From Myxococcota bacterium (GTDB lineage Bacteria; Myxococcota; UBA4151), in assembly GCA_028823075.1 (NCBI GenBank), contig JAPKCE010000191.1, forward strand, positions 1 to 5,019: a DNA stretch of 5,019 nucleotides, in the 5' to 3' direction. Shown in pieces: positions 1 through 5,019 of this stretch. A model generated the notes under the pieces. That model searched no databases and was not told where the DNA came from. It saw nothing but the letters and a program-made list of their open reading frames with translations. How positions within the stretch are numbered: the first letter of the stretch is position 1; each line of letters begins with the position of its first letter. A program made the position numbers and the translations under genes.

Positions 1-487
1 CGTCATCGCAGCCTTCACCCGCCGAGATCACTCCATCGCCGCAGCTCGCCTCGATACAAGTCGATAAGCAATTGTCGCTGTCGTCCGCGTTTCCGTCGTC
101 ACATTCTTCAAAACCACGCTCGTCGGCTTCGAGATCAGATCGTACCACCGCATCGCCGCAGCTCGCCTCGGCGCAAGCGTTGCGGCAGGCGTCGTAATTG
201 TCGGTGTTTCCATCATCGCAGTATTCATAGGCTTCATCGCCTTCGCTCAAGTCCAGCCGCTTAACCCCATCGCCGCAGCGTGCAGTTTCGCATTGGCTGG
301 TGCAGGCGTCATCATCGTCTTGGTTCGAATCATCGCAACCCTCTGCGCCGAGTTCGCCAAGCGCCAAATCGGTGCGCAACACACCGTCGCCACAGAGCGC
401 CAAAGTGCAAAAATTGGTGCAGGCGTCGTTGGTGTCTTCGTTGCCATCGTCGCATTGCTCGCCGGCCTGTATAATTCCGTCGCGACA
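1..487 (-). repeat. 117-bp / 39-residue tandem coding repeats
   Basis: The repeat domain of the lipoprotein has an exact 39-residue period: the Cys that opens each CGDG motif falls at residues 61, 100, 139 and 178. At the DNA level the same period is seen as catcgccgcag on the + strand at 34, 151 and 268, with a diverged copy near 385. The copies at 34-53 and 151-170 are identical over 20 bp. The three long units share an R-x-DL insert between CGDG and CDD (19 residues Cys to Cys), whereas the first unit and the last visible one use a short form (11 residues Cys to Cys). This is protein-coding repetition, not a CRISPR or a mobile element. Confidence 0.85.
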
Positions 488-574
488 ACTCGCTTGGGTC
501 TCACGCACAACCACCTGATCGCCGCCGCAGGATACGAGGCTAGCCAAAAGTGAAATGTGTAGAATCTTGTTCAC
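1..574 (-). CDS. Cys-rich repeat (DUF4215 / myxococcus disulfide repeat-like) lipoprotein, C-terminus beyond window
   Basis: Reading from a GTG at 574-572, 191 codons are open to the left edge; the gene continues outside. Residues 1-15 form a short lipoprotein signal (Asn-Lys, then a hydrophobic stretch) ending in the lipobox L13-V14-S15-C16; Gly17 follows the Cys, compatible with export to the outer membrane. From Cys30 onward the protein is a chain of repeats of the type CGDG...CDDGN...DAC...C. Cysteines lie at 30, 41, 52, 56, 61, 80, 91, 95, 100, 119, 130, 134, 139, 158, 169, 173, 178 and 189, i.e. C-x10-C-x3-C-x4-C units, presumably disulfide-bonded outside the cytoplasm. The CDDGN turns are very acidic, so calcium binding is possible but only inferred. 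GTG is chosen because a GGAG lies 6 nt upstream and the lipobox sits at the right distance. Such proteins are abundant in Myxococcota and Bradymonadales; their function is generally unknown and I assign none. Confidence 0.85.
   Translation of the reverse strand, partial: MNKILHISLLASLVSCGGDQVVVRETQASCRDGIIQAGEQCDDGNEDTNDACTNFCTLALCGDGVLRTDLALGELGAEGCDDSNQDDDDACTSQCETARCGDGVKRLDLSEGDEAYEYCDDGNTDNYDACRNACAEASCGDAVVRSDLEADERGFEECDDGNADDSDNCLSTCIEASCGDGVISAGEGCDD
527..574 (-). other. Lipoprotein signal peptide with lipobox
   Basis: This stretch codes for residues 1-16 of the Cys-repeat protein. It has a single Lys near the start, a hydrophobic stretch ending in LASLVS, and Cys16 as the predicted lipidated residue (codon 529-527). 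The -3 Leu, -2 Val, -1 Ser pattern fits the signal peptidase II consensus. The hydrophobic core is short and carries one His at residue 6, which is slightly unusual but acceptable. Lipidation is predicted, not shown. Confidence 0.75.
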
Positions 575-580
575 GGGAAT

Positions 581-584
581 CTCC
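581..584 (-). promoter_or_regulatory. Ribosome binding site of the lipoprotein gene
   Basis: On the minus strand GGAG stands six bases before the GTG at 574-572. It is the best Shine-Dalgarno match near the start and supports GTG over other candidate starts, since no in-frame ATG lies nearby that would keep the signal peptide. Confidence 0.65.
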
Positions 585-704
585 AGTGCTTAGAGCGCGC
601 CGCGAGGCGGTAGCGGCTGCGTCGCCGGCCCTCCCCAGTTATCGGCTCTGTGTTGCATAAGCCATTCGAAAAAAAGGCTCGTTAAGTTGTTATCTAAAGA
701 GCTG

Positions 705-722
705 CCTGCTTGTTTAAGCAGG
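705..722. repeat. Perfect inverted repeat, possible operator or hairpin
   Basis: CCTGCTT at 705-711 and its exact reverse complement AAGCAGG at 716-722 are separated by four bases (GTTT). It lies about 130 bp before the formate dehydrogenase beta start and about 130 bp before the lipoprotein start. No T-run follows directly on either strand, so it does not look like an intrinsic terminator. A regulator binding site is possible but not shown; a 7-bp repeat can also arise by chance. Confidence 0.35.
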
Positions 723-820
723 TTCCAATCGAAGCGGAGAATAGGTTGGTACGCGCCCTTTGCAAACTCATGACCGCGCTTTGTTGCCAATGAAAGTTTG
801 CGATGTTGGGTGCAGTTGCC

Positions 821-833
821 TTAAGGCTCTTAA
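821..833. repeat. Short palindrome upstream of the formate dehydrogenase operon
   Basis: TTAAG and CTTAA are separated by three bases, ending 21 bp before the beta-subunit ATG. The left half also overlaps the 8-bp palindrome CCTTAAGG at 819-826. It lies where a 5' leader or an operator would be expected, but it is short and has no known match, so its role is unassigned. Confidence 0.2.
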
Positions 834-845
834 AGGAACCAAGCC

Positions 846-849
846 GGAG
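846..849 (+). promoter_or_regulatory. Ribosome binding site of the beta-subunit gene
   Basis: GGAG stands five bases before the ATG at 855 and supports that start. The resulting protein begins at the normal N-terminus of the NuoE-like domain. Confidence 0.7.
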
Positions 850-854
850 TCCTC

Positions 855-2624
855 ATGACCAGAAATTTAATCGCCTTGCAAAACCGCTTTTTGGGTCAAG
901 GTGAAACCGTCTACGACCGCCTCGCTCAGATCGCTCATGAGCATGGCGCTGTCAGCGACGAGGCCATCGACGCCCTCGCCAAAGAGGTTAACTTACCTCC
1001 GTCGCTAGTCCGGAGTGTAGCGAAGTTTTACGATGACTTGCGCTCAACTGAACCCAGTGCGAAGCGCCTGAACTTATGCAACGGCGAGGCTTGTTTCGCG
1101 GCGGGCTCCGAGCCCTGTAAAAACAAACTGAGCGCAGCCTGCAATGATTCAGTGAGCGTCGGTGATGTCACCTGCCTTGGTTATTGCGGCGATGGTCCCG
1201 TGGCCTTGCTCGAGAGTTCCGGACAATCCGATGTGTTTTCGCTTCGCGACGTTGATCTGCTGCAACTGGCCGAGAGCGTAAGCGCCGGCAAAGCTCACGG
1301 CTTGAGCGAGCCGAACAACAAACTTTACCCCGCCAGCGGCACGGCCAATCTGTTGCTACGCCGCATGACAGAGGGTGACGTGACCTCATTAGCCTCGGCA
1401 AAATCAGCGGGGATTTACGCTGCCTTTGAATCTGCCCTAAAAGCTGACCCGGAAGCAGTTTTACACGAGATTGAAGCCTCGAAACTGCGCGGTCGCGGCG
1501 GTGCCGGCTTCCCGGCCGGTCGCAAACTACGCACCGTCGCCACGGCTCCGGACAAGGGCGGCAAACGCTACGTGGTCGTCAACGCCGACGAGGGCGACGC
1601 GGGAGCCTACATCGATAAAGAGCTGCTTGAACAAGATCCGCATACGGTGATCGAAGGCACTTTGCTCGCAGCTTTTGCGGTGGGGTCCAGTGAAGGTTTT
1701 CTCTATCTACGGGCCGAATACCCACGCGCTCAGCGGGTGGTGGCGCGGGCATTAGAAGAGGCGCGCCAAGCCGGTTTGCTCGGCGACGACATTCTCGGCA
1801 GCGGTTTCTCCTTTGAGTTGCATCTGGTGCTTGGTCATGGCGCCTACATCTGCGGTGAAGAGACCTCGTTATTGCGCTCGCTTGAGGGCGTTCCGGCGCA
1901 GGTCTCACCCAAGCCTCCTTATCCGGCCATCGAAGGCTATAAAGGACAACCTACGGCGGTGCATAACGTCGAGAGCTTGGCTTGTTACCCCGTGATCATG
2001 GCGATGGGCGGTGCGGCCTATGCCGAACTCGGGTTCGAGGGCAGTCGCGGCACGAAATTGGTCAGTCTCAACGCCGCGGTAAAACGTCCTGGCCTGTACG
2101 AGGTCGAGATGGGGATCAGCCTGCGTCGTATCATCTTCGATTTGGCAGGCGGTATGGCTGAAGGCCTGACCTTTAAAGCGGTCCAAGTCGGCGGTCCCTT
2201 GGGCGGAATTTTAACTGAGGATCAACTGGATCTACCCCTGGACTTTGAGTCCTTCAGCAAGGCTGGCGCGCTGCTTGGGCACGCCGGTATTGTGGTCTTT
2301 GATGATTCGGTGGACATGATTCAAGTCGGTCGCGGTCTCATGAAGTTTTGCGCCGTTGAGAGCTGTGGAAAATGCTTCCCTTGCCGCATCGGTTCGCTGC
2401 GCGGCACCGAGATTTTCGACAAGATTTTGGATGGGCGCGGGCAGCAGGCGGATCTAGACCTGCTTGCGGAACTCAATGAAACCATGCGCTTGGGCTCGCT
2501 TTGTGCGCTGGGCGGTGCGATACCTTTACCGATGGACAATTTGTTACGCGGCTTTATCCCGGAGTTTCAGCGCTATATTGCCGATGCGAAAACACCGGAA
2601 ATTCTCGATGGAGATGAACCATGA
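855..2624 (+). CDS. fdhB: NAD-dependent formate dehydrogenase beta subunit (NuoE-NuoF fusion, diaphorase)
   Basis: This 589-residue protein should take electrons from the formate dehydrogenase alpha subunit and pass them through FMN to NAD+. It is a fusion of two complex I-type modules. Residues 1 to about 145 are NuoE-like (thioredoxin fold) with 2Fe-2S ligands C75, C80, C107 and C111 (C-x4-C, C-x3-C). From about residue 166 it is NuoF-like: the glycine-rich LRGRGGAGFPAG at 211-222 and NADEGDAG at 243-250 (FMN/NADH site), GAYICGEET at 329-337, and a 4Fe-4S cluster from C504, C507, C510 (SCGKCFPC) and C550. Its length fits fused E-F subunits such as HoxF or Fdh1B of Methylobacterium (fdh1B) and lacks the extra C-terminal ferredoxin domain usual in electron-bifurcating relatives. 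On sequence alone a hydrogenase diaphorase (HoxF/HndC type) would be possible; the overlapping alpha gene settles it as formate dehydrogenase. No signal peptide or membrane segment, so cytoplasmic. The symbol follows subunit naming and is not unique. Confidence 0.92.
   Translation: MTRNLIALQNRFLGQGETVYDRLAQIAHEHGAVSDEAIDALAKEVNLPPSLVRSVAKFYDDLRSTEPSAKRLNLCNGEACFAAGSEPCKNKLSAACNDSVSVGDVTCLGYCGDGPVALLESSGQSDVFSLRDVDLLQLAESVSAGKAHGLSEPNNKLYPASGTANLLLRRMTEGDVTSLASAKSAGIYAAFESALKADPEAVLHEIEASKLRGRGGAGFPAGRKLRTVATAPDKGGKRYVVVNADEGDAGAYIDKELLEQDPHTVIEGTLLAAFAVGSSEGFLYLRAEYPRAQRVVARALEEARQAGLLGDDILGSGFSFELHLVLGHGAYICGEETSLLRSLEGVPAQVSPKPPYPAIEGYKGQPTAVHNVESLACYPVIMAMGGAAYAELGFEGSRGTKLVSLNAAVKRPGLYEVEMGISLRRIIFDLAGGMAEGLTFKAVQVGGPLGGILTEDQLDLPLDFESFSKAGALLGHAGIVVFDDSVDMIQVGRGLMKFCAVESCGKCFPCRIGSLRGTEIFDKILDGRGQQADLDLLAELNETMRLGSLCALGGAIPLPMDNLLRGFIPEFQRYIADAKTPEILDGDEP
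2610..2624 (+). promoter_or_regulatory. Alpha-subunit ribosome binding site and ATGA start/stop overlap
   Basis: GGAG at 2610-2613, inside the last codons of the beta gene, stands seven bases before the alpha ATG at 2621. The beta stop TGA (2622-2624) overlaps that ATG as ATGA. This arrangement suggests translational coupling, which would favour balanced synthesis of the two subunits. Confidence 0.75.
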
Positions 2625-5019
2625 TAAAGATCACGATCGACGGGCAAGAAGTGAGTGTTGCGCCGGGGACTACGTTGCTCGCGGCGGCAGAGTTCGTTGG
2701 TGCTCACGTTCCGACCTTGTGCAACTCTGACCGTTTAGAGAGCTTTGGAGCTTGCCGCGTTTGTATGGTCGATGTTGCGGGCCGCGGGCCGGTAGCATCA
2801 TGCCATACGCTAGCCTACGACGGCATGGTGGTGAAAACCAGCACGGCGCAGATCTCGCGCCTACGTAAAAATATCATTGAACTCGTGGTCTCCGAACATC
2901 CGCTTGAATGCCTTACCTGTGCCGTCAATAACCGCTGTGAACTGCAGACGGTGGCCGCTGAAGTGGGTCTGCGCGAAATGCGCTATGATGAAGTTAAAAT
3001 CGACAAGCCGCTGGTCGATGACAGTCATCCTTTCCTCACTTTGGATATGGATAAATGCATCAAATGCGCGCGCTGTGTGCGCGTCTGTGATGAGGTTCAA
3101 GGTAGCTTTATTTTAGCCATGGAAGGCCGCGGTCCGGACCATAAAGTGATCGCCGGAAACGATACCGGTTTGGCCGAAGCAAAATGCGCCAGCTGCGGAG
3201 CTTGCGCAGTGGAATGCCCGGTTGGGGCGATAATCGATAAAGGCACCCAATCAGCCGGAATACCCGAAAAGATCATCAAGACGACCTGCGCCTATTGTGC
3301 CGTGGGCTGCGGGCTTGACGTGCATGTGCGCGACGATAAGGTTTTGCGTATTGAACCGAGCATCGATGGTTCTGCAAACCGCGGGCATACCTGTGTTAAG
3401 GGGCGTTTCGCACACGAGTATGCGCGCGCAAAAGACCGCCTGGTCAGCCCGATGATGCGCGACGAAACCGGTGAACTGGTCGATGTCTCCTGGGATAAAG
3501 CACTTCAGTTTGTTGCCGATGAACTCACGAGAATTCGCGGTGAATTCGGACCCGCAGGCTTTGCCGCCATCTCCTCGTCGCGCTGTACGAACGAAGACAA
3601 TTACTTGGCTCAGAAGTTCACTCGAACGGTGATGAATACCAACTCCATCGATAACTGCTCTCGTGTTTGTCATAGCCCCAGCGCCCTGGGGCTGGGCCGC
3701 TCGCTGGGAACAGGCGCCGGAACCAATAGCTTTGACGATGTTGAACATACAAAATGCATTTTACTCGTTGGCGCTAACCCCACCGAAGCACATCCGGTGT
3801 ATGGAGCGCGCATTAAACAGGCGGTTCTCGGCGGCGCCAAACTGATCGTGCTCGATCCGCGCCAAACCGAACTGGCGCGCCTCGCCGATGTGCACATTCA
3901 ACTCAATCCGGGCAGCAACGTCGCCATCGTCAACGCCATGCAAAAAATCCTGATCGAAGAAGGCCTCATCGACCGCGCTTTCATCGACGAGTATTGCGAA
4001 GGTGAAGAGGAATTGCTGGCGCAAGTCGCCGACGTGAACATCGCCGATTATTGTGACATTGGGAAAGTCGACGAAGGTTTGCTGCGAGAAGCTGTGCGTT
4101 TATACGCAGCTTCGGGAACAGCGATGGTCCTTTGGGGCCTCGGTGTCACCGAAGGCGCTCATGGCACCAAGACGGTTCACGGTCTTATTAACTTGGCGCT
4201 GCTCACCGGAAATATTGGGCGCTTGGGGACCGGAACCAATCCGATCCGCGGCCAAAACAACGTTCAGGGAGCCTCGGATGTGGGTGCCCTGCCGAACGTA
4301 TTTTCGGATTACCGCCCCGTCACCGACCCCGTAGCTCGCCGCGAACACCATGCAATTTGGGGCGTCGAACCGCCCGATAATAAGGGCCTGCGCATCCCCG
4401 ATATGTTCGATGAGGCGCTCGCCGGAACTCTTAAATGCATGTGGATCACGGCCGAGGATGTGGCGCAGTCCGATCCCAACACCGAGCATGTCGAAGCTGC
4501 TTTACGCGCCCTTGATCTGCTCATTGTTCAAGAGATCTTTATGACGCCGACGGCGGAGCTTGCCGATGTGGTTTTCCCGGGCGTCACGTTCTTGGAAAAA
4601 GACGGCACCTTTGTGAATTCTGACCGGCGTATTCAGCGCATCCGACAGGCGCTTGAGCCGCTCCCTGGAACCCTTGCTGACAGTGCGATTTATCAAGAAG
4701 TTGCGCTGCGCATGGGCGCCGATTTGGGGCTAGGGACTCCGCCTCTTGCCAGCGATGTTATGGATGAAATAGCGAGTCTGTCGCCGATGTGGGGTGGCGT
4801 CTCCTATGAGCGCCTCGAAGAGCTAGGGTTCTTGCAATGGCCTTGCCGAGATAGCGATGATCCCGGAACCGCCATCGTCCATGAAAACGGGAATTTTATG
4901 CGCGGTAAGGCGCTGCTCTACCCCATCCCTTTTGCGGCTCCTGCCGAACTCCCTTGCGATGAATACCCGCTCTTTCTCACCACCGGACGTCAACTTTTCC
5001 ACTACAATGTCGGCACGCA
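2621..5019 (+). CDS. fdhA: Formate dehydrogenase alpha subunit (Mo/W bis-MGD, NuoG-like N-terminus), 3' end beyond window
   Basis: 799 codons are open without a stop to the right edge. The protein oxidises formate to CO2 (reversible in relatives) and feeds electrons to the beta subunit. Order of domains: 2Fe-2S ferredoxin (C34, C45, C48, C61); His/Cys 4Fe-4S (H93, C97, C100, C106); two 4Fe-4S (C146, C149, C152, C156, C189, C192, C195, C199); catalytic-domain 4Fe-4S (C223, C226, C230, C258, then K260); molybdopterin domain from about 275. The metal ligand is Cys350 (TGT) in NCSRVCH with His351; Arg543 in NPIRGQNN lies 193 residues further, the same spacing as Sec140-Arg333 in E. coli FdhF. Later landmarks are EKDGTF at 659-664 and QWPC near 742. 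The C-terminal cofactor domain has just begun (LTTGRQLFHYN, near 786-796); by comparison with FdhF and Fdh1A some 120-190 residues are missing. No Tat signal, so cytoplasmic. Pipelines may name it fdhF; Methylobacterium fdh1A is the closest named architecture. Mo or W cannot be told from sequence. Confidence 0.95.
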   Translation, partial: MIKITIDGQEVSVAPGTTLLAAAEFVGAHVPTLCNSDRLESFGACRVCMVDVAGRGPVASCHTLAYDGMVVKTSTAQISRLRKNIIELVVSEHPLECLTCAVNNRCELQTVAAEVGLREMRYDEVKIDKPLVDDSHPFLTLDMDKCIKCARCVRVCDEVQGSFILAMEGRGPDHKVIAGNDTGLAEAKCASCGACAVECPVGAIIDKGTQSAGIPEKIIKTTCAYCAVGCGLDVHVRDDKVLRIEPSIDGSANRGHTCVKGRFAHEYARAKDRLVSPMMRDETGELVDVSWDKALQFVADELTRIRGEFGPAGFAAISSSRCTNEDNYLAQKFTRTVMNTNSIDNCSRVCHSPSALGLGRSLGTGAGTNSFDDVEHTKCILLVGANPTEAHPVYGARIKQAVLGGAKLIVLDPRQTELARLADVHIQLNPGSNVAIVNAMQKILIEEGLIDRAFIDEYCEGEEELLAQVADVNIADYCDIGKVDEGLLREAVRLYAASGTAMVLWGLGVTEGAHGTKTVHGLINLALLTGNIGRLGTGTNPIRGQNNVQGASDVGALPNVFSDYRPVTDPVARREHHAIWGVEPPDNKGLRIPDMFDEALAGTLKCMWITAEDVAQSDPNTEHVEAALRALDLLIVQEIFMTPTAELADVVFPGVTFLEKDGTFVNSDRRIQRIRQALEPLPGTLADSAIYQEVALRMGADLGLGTPPLASDVMDEIASLSPMWGGVSYERLEELGFLQWPCRDSDDPGTAIVHENGNFMRGKALLYPIPFAAPAELPCDEYPLFLTTGRQLFHYNVGT

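Larger units (their letters stand above)
575..854. other. Divergent intergenic region
   Basis: This 280-bp gap separates the leftward lipoprotein gene from the rightward formate dehydrogenase operon, so promoters for both should lie here. I found no pair of -35/-10 boxes good enough to call on either strand. Visible structure is an A7 run at 669-675, a perfect 7-bp inverted repeat at 705-722 and a TTAAG-n3-CTTAA palindrome at 821-833. A 66-codon frame on the minus strand (790-590) has only a TTG start without a Shine-Dalgarno sequence, and I do not call it a gene. Confidence 0.6.

Noticed and set aside
1..487. CRISPR array or noncoding satellite
   Set aside because: The 117-bp periodicity lies in an open reading frame with conserved cysteine spacing, and the units diverge at synonymous and variable positions as coding repeats do.
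247..553. Several overlapping open frames on both strands within the lipoprotein gene
   Set aside because: They are shadows produced by the repeat's biased composition; only the frame from 574 gives a signal peptide and regular cysteine motifs.
705..722. Intrinsic terminator at the 7-bp inverted repeat
   Set aside because: No T-run follows the stem on either strand; the nearest run on the minus strand is about 30 bases away, and no gene ends here.
748..763. Sigma-54-like sequence (TTGGTACG ... TTTGCA) upstream of the operon
   Set aside because: The GG and GC elements are 12 bases apart; sigma-54 promoters need about 10, and this spacing is strict.
590..790. 66-codon minus-strand frame ending 15 bp before the lipoprotein start
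   Set aside because: It would start with TTG, has no Shine-Dalgarno sequence, no ATG or GTG between the upstream in-frame stop and that TTG, and no recognisable motif. Its co-directional placement is suggestive but not enough to call a gene.
1579..1908. 109-codon minus-strand frame, very Arg-rich
   Set aside because: Antisense shadow of the FMN/NADH-binding region of the beta subunit; its composition is a by-product of the codon usage there.
855..2624. Hydrogenase diaphorase (HoxF/HndC) or electron-bifurcating beta subunit
   Set aside because: The overlapping partner is a formate dehydrogenase alpha subunit, and the protein lacks the extra C-terminal ferredoxin domain usual in bifurcating enzymes.
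3251..3748. 165-codon minus-strand frame
   Set aside because: It lies wholly antisense to the well conserved alpha-subunit coding sequence, including its catalytic cysteine, and shows no family motif.
4100..4489. 129-codon minus-strand frame
   Set aside because: Antisense to the conserved molybdopterin domain of the alpha subunit, with no support of its own.

Overview
The window (GC in the mid-50s by eye) carries two divergently oriented transcription units with about 280 bp between them. The organism looks like a Gram-negative bacterium of the Myxococcota / Bradymonadales / delta-proteobacterial type. That placement rests mainly on the left-hand gene, whose CGDG...CDDGN...DAC...C disulfide repeats are characteristic of those groups. 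It is an inference, not a proof of taxonomy.

Left part (1-574, minus strand): a GTG-started, lipobox-containing lipoprotein whose mature part is a chain of Cys-rich, Asp-rich repeats with a strict 39-residue (117-bp) period. Its 3' end lies beyond the left edge. Middle (575-854): an intergenic region holding both ribosome binding sites, a perfect 7-bp inverted repeat and a smaller palindrome. I see no convincing promoter, terminator or RNA gene there.

Right part (855-5019, plus strand): a two-gene operon, joined by an ATGA start/stop overlap, for a soluble NAD-linked, Mo- or W-dependent formate dehydrogenase. The first gene is a NuoE-NuoF fusion (diaphorase beta subunit: one 2Fe-2S cluster, FMN/NADH site, one 4Fe-4S cluster). 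The second is a long alpha subunit: a NuoG-like N-terminus with 2Fe-2S, His/Cys 4Fe-4S and 2x4Fe-4S clusters, then a bis-MGD catalytic domain with its own 4Fe-4S cluster. It runs off the right edge just as the C-terminal cofactor-binding domain begins. No stop codon is met in 799 codons, so this gene is easily missed by a search for complete ORFs.

Functional picture: formate is oxidised at the metal site in alpha (Cys350 ligand, His351, Arg543). Electrons pass along the alpha iron-sulfur chain to the beta subunit, where FMN reduces NAD+. The same architecture in other bacteria also works backwards as a CO2 reductase. No separate NuoE-like gamma gene is needed because it is fused into beta. 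Maturation genes such as fdhD are not in the window. The lipoprotein is divergently transcribed and has no evident functional link to the dehydrogenase.
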